A stretch of 36,835 bases of DNA. It comes from Deltaproteobacteria bacterium (GTDB taxonomy: Bacteria; Desulfobacterota; JADFXK01). Positions 1 through 8,620 of this stretch are shown here, in pieces. A program made the position numbers and the translations under genes. The stretch's first letter is position 1. Every line of letters starts with the position of its first letter. Under the pieces are notes generated by a model. The model did no database searches. It was not told the DNA's origin and worked only from the letters and a program-made list of their open reading frames with translations. The stretch covers positions 1 to 36,835 of the forward strand of contig JADFXK010000004.1 of the NCBI GenBank assembly GCA_015233625.1, written 5' to 3'.

Positions 1-221
1 AGATACAGCGGCAGGTCAGACACCTGTTGTATTGTCTCCACCAAGAAAACCATCTTTTCTGCACCTTGACGAGGTAAAGGGCCGGAGTTAACGTCAATGG
101 CTTCGGCTCCGGCAGCCTCGAGTTGCTTAACCAGGTTTTGGATCGGAGTAGAATCCATGTCGGTTAAAGCTTGTTCAATAACCCGGTTGGTGACCTGGAG
201 ATTGTCCGCGACCAGTATCAT
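1..221 (-). CDS. Methyltetrahydrofolate:corrinoid methyltransferase (AcsE-like), 5' part only
   Basis: The reverse strand encodes at least 73 residues running off the left edge. They begin MILVADNLQVTNRV and include GAEAIDVNSGP, which resembles the pterin-binding (dihydropteroate synthase-like) TIM barrel of AcsE/MeTr. That family moves the methyl group of methyl-tetrahydrofolate to a corrinoid protein in the Wood-Ljungdahl pathway; related methyltransferases serve other corrinoid systems. The ATG at 221 is preceded by an AGGGGA ribosome-binding site 5-6 bases upstream. The frame stays open further upstream to a TAG near 322 but holds no other start codon. Only the N-terminus is visible, so family-level assignment is good but the exact methyl acceptor is unknown. 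Confidence 0.75.
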   Translation of the reverse strand, partial: MILVADNLQVTNRVIEQALTDMDSTPIQNLVKQLEAAGAEAIDVNSGPLPRQGAEKMVFLVETIQQVSDLPLY

Positions 222-465
222 ATGGTTCCCCTGTTCGGAAATGATGGGTAAAATTTGGGTGAAGTTAGTCTTACCACTTCTGATGGCTTTGGAGTATAGT
301 TCTACACGGTCTTTTTGCCTTGGCTAAAAGTAATTGAGGAAACTTCGGCTTCGTGGCTGACAGGACAATCGGGCCCAGGGTAGGGCGAATGTATGCCCCG
401 CCTTTTATAAACCTATGTTTACCGGACTGACAACTATTTTCAAACACAAGAAAGGAGAAAGAACG

Positions 466-1068
466 ATGAACAGACTAGCAGGTGTCATTATGGCCCTCGT
501 TGTGCTGGCGCTTCCCTCCCTCGCGTTGGCGTCCACCTGGACTATCGATCCGGTTCATTCCAATATCCAGTTCAAGATACGCCACCTGATGATCTCCAAC
601 GTCAAAGGTGTGTTCGGCAAAGTCCAGGGTGTCATCAATCTTGATGACAAGGACATTACAAAATCCAATCTGACGGTCACTATCGATACCGCTTCAATCT
701 CCACCGGGGTGGGTAAGCGCGATGAAGACCTGAGGAGCGCCAATTTTTTCGATGTGGCCAAATTCCCAACCATGACCTTTGTGTCGAAAAAAGTTATGAA
801 AAGTGCCATGGGAAAATTAAAGGTAATCGGTGACCTGACCATCCGGGGAATTGCCCGCGAGGTCGTCCTCGACGTGGAAGAGTTCTCGAATGAAATTAAA
901 GATCCCTGGGGCGGGATCAGGCGGGGTACTTCTGCTGACACGAAGATCAACCGTAGCGACTTTGGGATGACCTGGAACAAGCCGATGGAGTCCGGCGGGG
1001 TGATGATCGGGAATGACGTATTCATCACGCTGGAAGTAGAGATGGTCAAGGACCAGACGAAGAAATGA
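466..1068 (+). CDS. yceI: YceI family periplasmic lipid-binding-like protein
   Basis: A 200-residue exported protein. The start is the ATG at 466, with AAAGGAG 7-12 bases upstream, not the in-frame ATG at 415, because 466 gives a clean signal peptide (basic MNR, hydrophobic core, cleavage probably after ALA near residue 22). The mature part opens with STWTIDPVHSNIQFKIRHL and carries VKGVFGKVQG and the DEDLRSANFFD segment, typical of the YceI lipocalin-like beta barrel that binds isoprenoid-type lipids. The physiological ligand in anaerobes is not known. It converges on the PHP gene with only four bases between stop codons, so no separate terminator fits there. No promoter was resolved in 222-465. 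Confidence 0.9.
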   Translation: MNRLAGVIMALVVLALPSLALASTWTIDPVHSNIQFKIRHLMISNVKGVFGKVQGVINLDDKDITKSNLTVTIDTASISTGVGKRDEDLRSANFFDVAKFPTMTFVSKKVMKSAMGKLKVIGDLTIRGIAREVVLDVEEFSNEIKDPWGGIRRGTSADTKINRSDFGMTWNKPMESGGVMIGNDVFITLEVEMVKDQTKK

Positions 1069-1072
1069 TTGT

Positions 1073-1729
1073 CTAGATCGTTTTAAGTTTCTCTTTGGCC
1101 AATTCTTCAGCCGAACTCATAATCTCCTCAAACTCGGCTTCGGACAAACCTGCCCCCAGGGCAACCACCCTGGCGAAAGCTCGATCAATTAGGTCGCCGG
1201 GAGCATGACTATCGGTATTGATCAGGAGCCTGGCCCGATGAATTCTGGCCAGGCTCGCCACTCGGCCATTGCCCAGGCTATGTCCTCCCCGCGCAGTAAT
1301 CTCCAGATGGACCCCATTCCGGGCTGCCAATTGAACCTCTTCCGCGGTGATAAGCCCGGGATGGGCCAGGATGTCCACGCTACATTCAATGGCCGCCCGA
1401 TTTGTTCCCGGTGCCACCGGTTCGACCGGAGATTCGCCGTGGACGACCACCAGGGCGGCGCCCAATTCTCTGGCTTGCCTTGATAGTTCGGCAATCATGG
1501 CCGGAGGGACATGGGTTAGCTCTACACCAGGTATGACTCGAATATTGCAGTGGCGGTTGGCTGCCTGAGCCGCCTGGGTAATCCGGGGAATAATATGATC
1601 CAGATTGGCAGGATCTGCGTGATCGGTAATGGCCAGATACCGAATGCCCTTAACCTCCGCCCGCCGAATCAATTCCATCGGCCCGAGGACGCCGTCGCTG
1701 AAGAAACTATGTGTATGTAGATCAATCAT
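1073..1729 (-). CDS. PHP-domain phosphoesterase (histidinol-phosphatase-like)
   Basis: A 218-residue PHP superfamily protein. Metal-binding motifs appear in the expected order: HTH at residues 5-7, ITDHAD near 34-39, GVELTH near 67-72, VVHGES near 96-101, ILAHPG near 121-126, and NTDSHAPGDL near 171-180. The family hydrolyses phosphoesters with a tri-metal centre. Stand-alone members of this size are often annotated as histidinol-phosphatase-like, but no histidine biosynthesis gene is nearby and the substrate cannot be read from sequence. The start ATG follows a weak ribosome-binding site. It lies downstream of the BFN gene on the same strand, 197 bases away, and may be co-transcribed with it. 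Confidence 0.85.
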   Translation of the reverse strand: MIDLHTHSFFSDGVLGPMELIRRAEVKGIRYLAITDHADPANLDHIIPRITQAAQAANRHCNIRVIPGVELTHVPPAMIAELSRQARELGAALVVVHGESPVEPVAPGTNRAAIECSVDILAHPGLITAEEVQLAARNGVHLEITARGGHSLGNGRVASLARIHRARLLINTDSHAPGDLIDRAFARVVALGAGLSEAEFEEIMSSAEELAKEKLKTI

Positions 1730-1926
1730 GTTAGTCCCAAGGATTCGAGTAAAGACTGCACAGGAGATTGCAGGAGTGAAGTCCTGAATCAGGCAATCGG
1801 GCGCATGTCGAGATCACAGTTGGTTGAGCATATCTTTCCATGAGCCATGAGATAATTCGAGGAGGTGGGGAAGGCAGGCGGTAAAGACACGGTCACCCGT
1901 GGCGACACCTCTTTATAGGTGAATTT

Positions 1927-2421
1927 TTACATCTTGTATTTCCCGAAATCTTCCGGTGACAGGCTTTCAAGTATTTCCGTCCACTTCTTAGCTTCTTCGG
2001 TCTTGATCTCTTCTTTGGCCGACATGTCAATACTTCGTGACTTCATAATCACTTGCTCCGTCACGTAGATCGGCGCGTCGGACCTCAGGGCCAGGGCTAT
2101 CGCATCGGAAGGCCGGGCGTCTATCGAGACCTCATGGCCATTCACCATAAGATAAATCGAGGCGTAAAATGTATTTTCTTTGAGGTCACAGACTTCAATC
2201 CGGGAAACATCAACCTGGAAGTAATCAAGGACATTTTTAAGTAAATCGTGGGTCATCGGCCTGGAAAACTTTATTTTTTCGAGTTCACTGGCAATGGCCG
2301 TAGCCTCCAGCAGGCCGATCCAAATGGGCACCGAAATGTCTCCCCCGTCTTCCTTTAAAATGACTATGGGACTGTTGGTAAAAGGATCTATATTTAATGC
2401 GGATACAACCATTTTGATCAT
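1927..2421 (-). CDS. Bifunctional nuclease family protein (BFN, DUF151)
   Basis: A 164-residue protein of the DUF151/bifunctional nuclease family: MIKMVVSALNIDPFTNSPIV, then LPIWIG-type strand (SVPIWIGLLEATAIA) and the conserved RPSDAIALALRSDAPIYV segment near residues 100-120. Plant members have RNase/DNase activity; the bacterial role is poorly defined. A longer frame reaches 2481, but the ATG at 2421 is preferred because GGGAG lies eight bases upstream and the family starts here. The last roughly 40 residues are charged and helical. It is probably transcribed in the same direction as miaB and PHP, with about 240 bases separating it from miaB. Confidence 0.88.
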   Translation of the reverse strand: MIKMVVSALNIDPFTNSPIVILKEDGGDISVPIWIGLLEATAIASELEKIKFSRPMTHDLLKNVLDYFQVDVSRIEVCDLKENTFYASIYLMVNGHEVSIDARPSDAIALALRSDAPIYVTEQVIMKSRSIDMSAKEEIKTEEAKKWTEILESLSPEDFGKYKM

Positions 2422-2665
2422 TTGGACTACTCCCGTCGGCGATAGGCGTTGTTGCACTTGCTTGAAGCATACTCCGACCATTATGGCTGAGTCAACAATT
2501 TTCTAAAAAACTATTGATAACATTTCCGGGGATTGGCCTCTTGGCGGATCGGCTCTAAGTCGGTCGATTTAAAAGCCCAAGTCCACAGGACGCCAGATTT
2601 GGCGCATAGGACACAGAGGTTTTCTTGCGGTTATATAATTCGGTACCGGGCCACCGGGGTTAACT

Positions 2666-3988
2666 TCAATCGACCTGCCTCCCCAACAGCGAGTTGGGTC
2701 TGCCTTCCAAAATTTTAACCATCGCGGTCTGTCCGACCAGTTCTGGGGGGCCCATGAAGTTAACGACTTTATTGGATCGGGTTCGGCCTTGCAGCATCGA
2801 GTCAGATTTTTTGCTTCGAGCTTCGACCAATACCTCCACCTCACCGCCTTCCAACGCCTGATTCTTTTCCAGGGTGATTTCTTTTTGACGGTCTTGCAGG
2901 ACAGCTAGACGTCGAGCCGACTCTTCAAAGGGGACTTTATCCGGCAGACGGGTCGCCTTTGTCCCAGGTCGATCGGAATAGCGGAATGAAAAGAGGCTGT
3001 CGAAGCGAACTTCCTCGATTAAAGCCATGCTGGCGTCAAATTCCGCCGCCGTTTCAGTGGGAAAACCCACGATCACGTCGGACGTGACGGCCAAGGCCGG
3101 GAATTGCCGGCGGAGCGTTTTGATAAGGTTTAAGTACCATTCGATGGTGTAGTTTCGGTTCATCATCCGCAATATCCGGTCCGATCCGGTCTGGACAGGG
3201 AGATGGATGTGCTCGCACAAGGTCTTCAGCGTGCCATAGGTGGCGATGAGCTCAGGCGAAAGATCCTTGGGGTGAGACGTCGTAAATCTCAGCCGAACCA
3301 GGTTGGGGACCGCGTCCACCCGTTTAAGTAGTTCTGGAAAGGAGGGTGAATCCGGTTGCCCCACACCGTAGGAGTTGACATTTTGGCCGAGTAGCGTCAC
3401 CTCCGCCACACCTGATGCGGCCAGACCAGTCACCTCATCTAGGATGTCCTGGCTGGGGCGGCTGATTTCCCGGCCCCGGACGTAGGGGACGATACAATAA
3501 GTGCAGAAATTGTTGCACCCCTGCATGATGGTCACGGTCGCTTTGATCCTGGGGCGGGCGGTTTCGATCGTCGCGGGCGGTGGAAATGAATAATGGAAAT
3601 CCGTGTCGACCACTCTTTCTCCTTTGACCAGGATTCGAGTGATCAGGTCCGGCAAGCGGTAGATGCCATGGGTGCCGAACACCAGGTCTAGATGAGGAAC
3701 TCTTTTAAGTAACCGGATACCCTCTTGCTGAGCTACGCATCCGCCCACGCCGATAATCAGTTCCGGTTTTTGTTCCTTTAAATGGTGTAACCGACCCAGG
3801 AAACTATATACCTTTTGTTGAGCCTTGTCTCTGATGCTGCAAGTATTTAGCAAAATCAAGTCGGCCAATTCCATGTTGGGCGTAAGGTCATACCCTGACT
3901 CGTGAAGAACAAGGGCCATCTTCTCTGAGTCATACTCGTTCATTTGACAGCCAAAAGTGGCGATGTATAGTTTTTTTTCAGCAAGCAT
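2666..3988 (-). CDS. miaB: tRNA-2-methylthio-N6-dimethylallyladenosine synthase MiaB
   Basis: A 440-residue radical-SAM methylthiotransferase that adds the ms2 group to i6A37 in tRNAs reading UNN codons. The N-terminal UPF0004 domain has the three cluster cysteines C14 (TFGCQMNEYDSEKM), C50 (LLNTCSIR) and C84 (VGGCVAQ). The radical-SAM cluster is C158, C162, C165 in GCNNFCTYCIVPYVRG. A C-terminal TRAM domain occupies about 375-440. Length and order match MiaB rather than RimO or MtaB; the N-terminal KLYIATFGCQMNEYDSE is diagnostic. It lies upstream of BFN on the same strand. No strong ribosome-binding site precedes the ATG. Confidence 0.96.
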   Translation of the reverse strand: MLAEKKLYIATFGCQMNEYDSEKMALVLHESGYDLTPNMELADLILLNTCSIRDKAQQKVYSFLGRLHHLKEQKPELIIGVGGCVAQQEGIRLLKRVPHLDLVFGTHGIYRLPDLITRILVKGERVVDTDFHYSFPPPATIETARPRIKATVTIMQGCNNFCTYCIVPYVRGREISRPSQDILDEVTGLAASGVAEVTLLGQNVNSYGVGQPDSPSFPELLKRVDAVPNLVRLRFTTSHPKDLSPELIATYGTLKTLCEHIHLPVQTGSDRILRMMNRNYTIEWYLNLIKTLRRQFPALAVTSDVIVGFPTETAAEFDASMALIEEVRFDSLFSFRYSDRPGTKATRLPDKVPFEESARRLAVLQDRQKEITLEKNQALEGGEVEVLVEARSKKSDSMLQGRTRSNKVVNFMGPPELVGQTAMVKILEGRPNSLLGRQVD

Positions 3989-4186
3989 AAATGAATTACC
4001 CGGAGGTGCCGGTGGCGGCTATCTTTATCAGCGGTTTATTCCCAAAAGTTGCATCTTGGGCTCAGGTAGACGGACCGCAAGAATAGGCCTTCGCAAGAAG
4101 ACGCAATTGTTGTGGGGTCAGAGGGCCGGCCGGGCCCTGGTATTCTTGTCTCAGAATCTATTGTTTTATCGGGGTGGGGCTTCAGA

Positions 4187-4837
4187 TCAAGTCATCAGTT
4201 GACTGAAGCAGATGACGGCAGGAAATTCTTCCGTCACTTCATCTGGGCCGTCAAAATTGTTCCGGGCCTTGTGAAAAACGTGATCAAGTCCCCAGGCCCG
4301 GGCGGTTCTGAGTACTTCGAGATCGTCATCCACAAACATGGTCCGGCTAGTGGAAAACCCGACCTGTTTCTTGATCCCGTCCCAAAACCGTGGATCTTCT
4401 TTGGGATAACCAATATCAGAAGAGGAGATCATGGAGTGAAAATAACGGTCCAACCCGGTTCGGGCCATTTTGATGGCAATGGTTTTGGGATGGGCGTTGG
4501 TCGCTAAGTGGAGGCTCTTGTTTAGAGACAGCACGTAGTCCAAGAATTCAGTCACACCGGGCAAAACCGCCACTCGGTGGCTGAACCGGTTCTTTAGTTC
4601 GACTATGTCCAGTCCCAAGGTTCTGCTCCAGAAATCAATATCGGTCCAGTTCAGGGTCTTTTCTTGTGACTTATACAAGGAAAACAACTGGTCCTGGGCT
4701 TCATCCGAGGACAGACCGTTTTTGGCCGCGTACTCACGGGGTACGGCCTTCATCCAGAAATAATTGTCAAAATTTTTGTCAAGGAGCGTCCCGTCCAGGT
4801 CCAACAGAACACACTCCAGGTCATCCCAAGTAACCAT
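4187..4837 (-). CDS. yrfG: HAD-family GMP/IMP nucleotidase (YrfG-like)
   Basis: A 216-residue HAD hydrolase. Motif I is DLDGTLLD (nucleophile D13, acid D15), motif II T113-N114 in ATNAHPK, motif III K146 in GYPKEDPRFW, motif IV D170-D172 in FVDDDLEVL. The segments DNYFWMKAVP, AAKNG, TLNW, LGLDI and TNAHPK match the E. coli YrfG family, which dephosphorylates GMP and IMP. That homology is my recognition from motif order; substrate preference is inferred. It is followed by about 200 bases without a gene before miaB on the same strand. Confidence 0.85.
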   Translation of the reverse strand: MVTWDDLECVLLDLDGTLLDKNFDNYFWMKAVPREYAAKNGLSSDEAQDQLFSLYKSQEKTLNWTDIDFWSRTLGLDIVELKNRFSHRVAVLPGVTEFLDYVLSLNKSLHLATNAHPKTIAIKMARTGLDRYFHSMISSSDIGYPKEDPRFWDGIKKQVGFSTSRTMFVDDDLEVLRTARAWGLDHVFHKARNNFDGPDEVTEEFPAVICFSQLMT

Positions 4838-5362
4838 AGGTCTAATTATCCTTTTGTCGTCAATGTCAACCGGCAGGCTGCTGCTTCAGACCGGCAATCC
4901 ATCGAGTCGTGGCTTGTGGAGTTTTGAGAAAATATTATTTTATAAATAAAATATCACGTTCGGGAGAAAATAGCAAGACGGCTGGAGCTAATTGTGGCCG
5001 TCCGTTGGCTGAAAAGTTGGTCATAAGAGATTGGAGATGCTTTAGAAACAGGTTATGAACAAGTTTTCTACGTCCAAACAAGAGGAAGAAAAAATTGTAA
5101 CCTGGTCGACGTGGTTCAACCGGGGTGATGCCGGATAGGCGGCCGTTCGGTTGCATTTAGACGAAAGTCGACTGCTGATAGTTGATGGGGTGCCAATTTT
5201 TGTCACCGAGGGACAAAAATAAGTCATCAGGGACGAAGATAATTGAATGTTGGCAACTGATGCCGAGGTAGCTGACAACTTAGTTATCACCCTGATATAC
5301 ATCATAAAATCAGATACCCCCCCGGCCGTCGTGGCCGGATACGGTCAGGATATGACAACTAC
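4838..5362. other. Intergenic region without recognisable gene
   Basis: Between the divergent yrfG-like gene and the promoter at 5363 I see no ORF with a family match or convincing ribosome-binding site. The only local structure is a GC-rich inverted repeat near 5318-5335 (CCGGCC, five-base loop GTCGT, GGCCGG). It lacks a T tract, so it is not a classic terminator. Confidence 0.5.
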
Positions 5363-5390
5363 TTGACAAATCTGTAAATTTGAGTATATA
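5363..5390 (+). promoter_or_regulatory. Sigma-70-type promoter
   Basis: TTGACA at 5363-5368 and TATATA at 5385-5390 are separated by 16 bases. The -35 box is a perfect consensus and the surroundings are AT-rich. The next coding sequence on this strand starts at 5773 or 5785, so the transcript would have a leader of about 380 bases. A weaker second candidate has TATAAT at 5562-5567 with a poor -35 box 17 bases upstream. Confidence 0.6.
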
Positions 5391-5772
5391 TGAATAAGTG
5401 GGTGGTCTCCTGGATGAACCGGATGTCGATTCCTGGTATCGGCCGCGGGCTACCCCAAATTGAATCTTCCGGTCCCATCGGCCCCACTCGGAATAAAGAG
5501 GCTTTATCAATCTGTTATTGAACAGACAACGGGCAGTCTCGTTTCTTTCTTTGTATGGCATTATAATTGCATCAATTTTCCGGATGGCCCAGGTCTGACC
5601 TATTCAAAAGCTAAACCTGGATTGATTAGATCGTGCAGTGTTAAGCCACAGGCCAGCGTGGCTTGGGGCTAGATCAAATTTGAGCTATCCGGAGTAATGA
5701 CTGATTGATGCATGGTGTTAATCCGAAGTTTATTGGACCATCCCTTCTTTCCTGTCCATAAAACAGGATGTC

Positions 5773-8376
5773 TTGGGTCTGGGTATGAATGCACTGCTAG
5801 AGCGGATTACTGATCCTCAGGCTGTCAATGAGGCCGGCCTGGGTTTTTTGTTTGAGTGGCTGGTTGGTCGATATGGCGCAACTGAAGCCAAGGTTCGCCG
5901 AGAACTCGGCGCGAAGAATTTAAACCTGGAAGATCAGACCCTGCTCCTAGCCGCGACCAAATCTTGGTATAAGTACGATTATCCCTTATCTCTCCCGCAG
6001 GCCAGGAATATTATCCAGCTAGCCTCCATTAACCGCCGCAAGTTTCCACTATACCGGTTGATCCACTCTAACTCTTTCTTACTGATTAAGACCACCTGGC
6101 TCCTGGAGCACTCACCCTATTTCTTAATGCTGGGTGATCAAACCAAAGAAGACCATGATCGGTTCATCCTCGATTTCAGTAGCAAGTATGATCGGCAATT
6201 CCTGAGACGGGTCCATGAATTGGACCGCCTGACTCCCCAGACCGAACCCTTTCAACTCCTCTGTGCCGGGTTTTGGGAAAACCGCTTCTGGGACCCCCTG
6301 GATCAGATCCTGGACGTATACTACCGGAACATCAGAGGCATTGAATTGTCTTTTGATTTCCATCCATTTAACGCGACCAGATTGTTGCCGGAGGAGCTTT
6401 CACCTTCCCGCAGGGCTTTGATTCGGAGCCTGGTGGACCGGGCCGGAGTAGTTTTGTCTATCCATTCGCCCATCGTCGGGCCCTATTTCCCCAAGCCGAA
6501 TCCCCGCCAAGGAAAGCAACATTTTGCCAATCCCGGAAAAAAATTAAACCTGATCAAAGAGACTATCCAGTTGGGTCTGGACATCAAGGCCAAGACCGTC
6601 GTGGTCCACGCGGTCGATTTGGATCAAGACCAGAATATGGCCGAGTTGGTCAAGTACGCGACTCGGGGAGCGATCCACGTTACTTTCGAAAATTATTGTG
6701 ATACTAAGGATAAACAGACGACTCAAAGGTATCTGGACTTCATCTCCAGGATAAAATCCCATTTGACCGAGGAGGAGGCGAAGAACAATTTCGGCCTCAC
6801 CTTTGACAGTGGCCACATCAATATTGAGGGCGAAGATCCGGTAAAGGCCGCGGTGCGGGTTGGAAGGTGGGTGGTTCAAAACAAGGTTTTTCTCCATGTG
6901 CATGCCACGGATAACTATGGTCAGTTGCTCTATTCGCCACCCAATTTCAGCGCCGACGTTCACAGCAACGTGGCCGGAAAAGGGATCAACAATGAAATGA
7001 TCATTAAGATTTTCCGGTCTATGGGCCTTGATATGGAGGTGGTGGCCGAACAGATTCAACCTCTCTCCAAAGAGGATATTCGAGTCATTGATCAGGCCAA
7101 AAGATGTCGGCTGGATCTTCCGTTCGAGCAGTTGGTATCCCGAGGTCGGGAACGTCTGGCTGATACGCGACCGGGAAATATGATCCAAGCAGAGGAAAAA
7201 CAAGAAGATGCTTATCTGTTCATGGTCGGTCTGGATGGAGAGCAAGCCTTGCGGGAACATTTGATTCTAAGGCGGATCCAGGAGAAAAAGTATCTGTCGA
7301 CGGAACAAGCTAAACAGGCATCAATTGACTTAATGAAAATGCCTCTGGAGAGCCGCGCCAACATCATCGAATACTTAGACGAATTCTTGTACCCCATCCA
7401 TTGGGAAACCGGGGTGGCGGAAAAACGTGAAATAGACCTGATCTGTCAAAATATCAGCGGCGCCTTATTCGGCGCTATCAACAATGAACACCTGTCGAGA
7501 ATCTTTTCCAAGACCAAGACCTTTGCCAAAGGCGAGGTTATCTGTCGGCAAGGCACTGTCGGCGAGGAGATGTATTTCATCAAGGTCGGCCGGGTACGGG
7601 TGGTGGTCGACGAAGTGGACATGGCCCAGTTGGGGGTAGGGGAACTGTTTGGAGAGATTAGCCTGTTTTATAATATTGCCCGGACCGCGTCGGTGGTGGC
7701 CGACCAGGACGAGACCTTAATCGGGGTATTGTCCAGACGAGCATTTGAAAAGATGATGGAGGAAGAGAGTGACCACGTTCGGTCCCTGATCTATCGACTC
7801 TATCTTTTTCTACCCCAGAGATTGCGGAATCTGAACGAAAAATACAAGTCGGCGGTGGCAACCTTGAGACAACTCTTTGGGCACAACCTGTCAGAACAGG
7901 AGTTGCTGGAAAACGCCGAAAATGATATGAATCTTTTTAAAGTCTTGCCTGCCGATATTTTGGGTCAGGATCTCGACCGGTTGTTTAGTCATAAAAAGGT
8001 TTTTCCGGCCGGAACGGCAGTCTTCCGCCAGGGGGAAAGTGGAGACGGCGCTTATCTGGTCGAAAGTGGCCGCCTGGCCGTGATCGGGACGTGCAACGAA
8101 GAAGAGATACACTTAGGTGACATAAAAGAAAATGAAATATTTGGAGAAATGTCCCTGATTGATCACAAACCCCGCTCAGCCACGGTGACTGCCATTATTG
8201 ACACGCGGGTGAAGTTTTTACCTCGGCAGGAATTCGCCCTGTTGATGGACGAGAAGTCCAGTTTGACTTTTAGATTTATGTCCTCCATCAGCCTGAATAT
8301 GTTTCGGCATATTCAACGCCTCGATTCCGGTTATGCCAAACTTAAGACCAGCTTCTTGAATAGCCCGACTCACTGA
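5773..8376 (+). CDS. TIM-barrel (xylose isomerase/AP endonuclease 2-like) protein with two cNMP-binding domains
   Basis: An 867-residue fusion. Residues 1-150 have no domain I recognise. Residues 160-430 form a xylose-isomerase-like TIM barrel with candidate metal/catalytic residues E191, H231 (SIHSPIVGPY), H279 (VVVHAVD), E306 (VTFENY), D345 and H348 (TFDSGHIN), H375/H377 and D380 (FLHVHATDN), and H397. Two Crp-type cyclic-nucleotide-binding domains follow at about 575-665 (FGEISL, ARTASV) and 735-830 (FGEMSL, PRSATV). Both keep the Glu and Arg of the phosphate-binding cassette (E628/R637, E792/R801). No helix-turn-helix, membrane segment or signal peptide is visible. The start is TTG at 5773 (AGGA four bases upstream) or ATG at 5785. 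A cyclic-nucleotide-gated sugar isomerase or nuclease is an inference; the reaction is unknown. Confidence 0.85.
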   Translation: MGLGMNALLERITDPQAVNEAGLGFLFEWLVGRYGATEAKVRRELGAKNLNLEDQTLLLAATKSWYKYDYPLSLPQARNIIQLASINRRKFPLYRLIHSNSFLLIKTTWLLEHSPYFLMLGDQTKEDHDRFILDFSSKYDRQFLRRVHELDRLTPQTEPFQLLCAGFWENRFWDPLDQILDVYYRNIRGIELSFDFHPFNATRLLPEELSPSRRALIRSLVDRAGVVLSIHSPIVGPYFPKPNPRQGKQHFANPGKKLNLIKETIQLGLDIKAKTVVVHAVDLDQDQNMAELVKYATRGAIHVTFENYCDTKDKQTTQRYLDFISRIKSHLTEEEAKNNFGLTFDSGHINIEGEDPVKAAVRVGRWVVQNKVFLHVHATDNYGQLLYSPPNFSADVHSNVAGKGINNEMIIKIFRSMGLDMEVVAEQIQPLSKEDIRVIDQAKRCRLDLPFEQLVSRGRERLADTRPGNMIQAEEKQEDAYLFMVGLDGEQALREHLILRRIQEKKYLSTEQAKQASIDLMKMPLESRANIIEYLDEFLYPIHWETGVAEKREIDLICQNISGALFGAINNEHLSRIFSKTKTFAKGEVICRQGTVGEEMYFIKVGRVRVVVDEVDMAQLGVGELFGEISLFYNIARTASVVADQDETLIGVLSRRAFEKMMEEESDHVRSLIYRLYLFLPQRLRNLNEKYKSAVATLRQLFGHNLSEQELLENAENDMNLFKVLPADILGQDLDRLFSHKKVFPAGTAVFRQGESGDGAYLVESGRLAVIGTCNEEEIHLGDIKENEIFGEMSLIDHKPRSATVTAIIDTRVKFLPRQEFALLMDEKSSLTFRFMSSISLNMFRHIQRLDSGYAKLKTSFLNSPTH

Positions 8377-8421
8377 TATGATTAATCATAAGCGATTTAC
8401 CACGGCTTGCCACCTCTGGTC

Positions 8422-8435
8422 ATGGTCATGACCAT
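8422..8435. repeat. Perfect 14-bp palindrome, possible operator
   Basis: ATGGTCATGACCAT is its own reverse complement. It lies in the gap between the TIM-barrel/cNMP gene and the selenoprotein gene, about 190 bases before the latter's start. A dimeric regulator could bind it, but no clear promoter hexamers frame it and a chance occurrence is possible. Confidence 0.3.
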
Positions 8436-8574
8436 CCCTATCCGACGATCTCGCGTCACAGGCAATGGGGCAGAACATAGACTACCCCGTTGTCTTCATC
8501 TGAGAGCCGGCCGCTCCCGATGAATTCCTGTCTTTAATCTCTGATCAAATTTTACTGAATAACCCAAAAGAGAT

Positions 8575-8606
8575 GCTCTCTGGCACCTTCAGCCTGAGAG
8601 CTGGTG
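8575..8606 (+). promoter_or_regulatory. Possible pseudoknot over the selenoprotein ribosome-binding site
   Basis: GCTCTC (8575-8580) can pair with GAGAGC (8596-8601). In the loop, CACC (8584-8587) can pair with GGTG (8603-8606). The crossing order is that of an H-type pseudoknot. It ends against GAAAGG at 8606-8611, the likely ribosome-binding site for the ATG at 8621. It matches no riboswitch consensus I know. Confidence 0.3.
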
Positions 8607-8620
8607 AAAGGCCTTGAAAT

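Noticed and set aside
555-1049. 164-residue minus-strand ORF opposite yceI
   Set aside because: It lies entirely within the antisense of a well-supported gene and has no family signal.
5310-5340. Rho-independent terminator
   Set aside because: The GC-rich stem has no following T tract on either strand.
5391-5772. Known riboswitch (cobalamin, SAM, c-di-GMP, glycine) in the long leader
   Set aside because: None of the conserved core sequences I know was found by eye.
6544-7260. 238-residue minus-strand ORF
   Set aside because: It is antisense to the TIM-barrel/cNMP gene, with no recognisable motif or ribosome-binding site.
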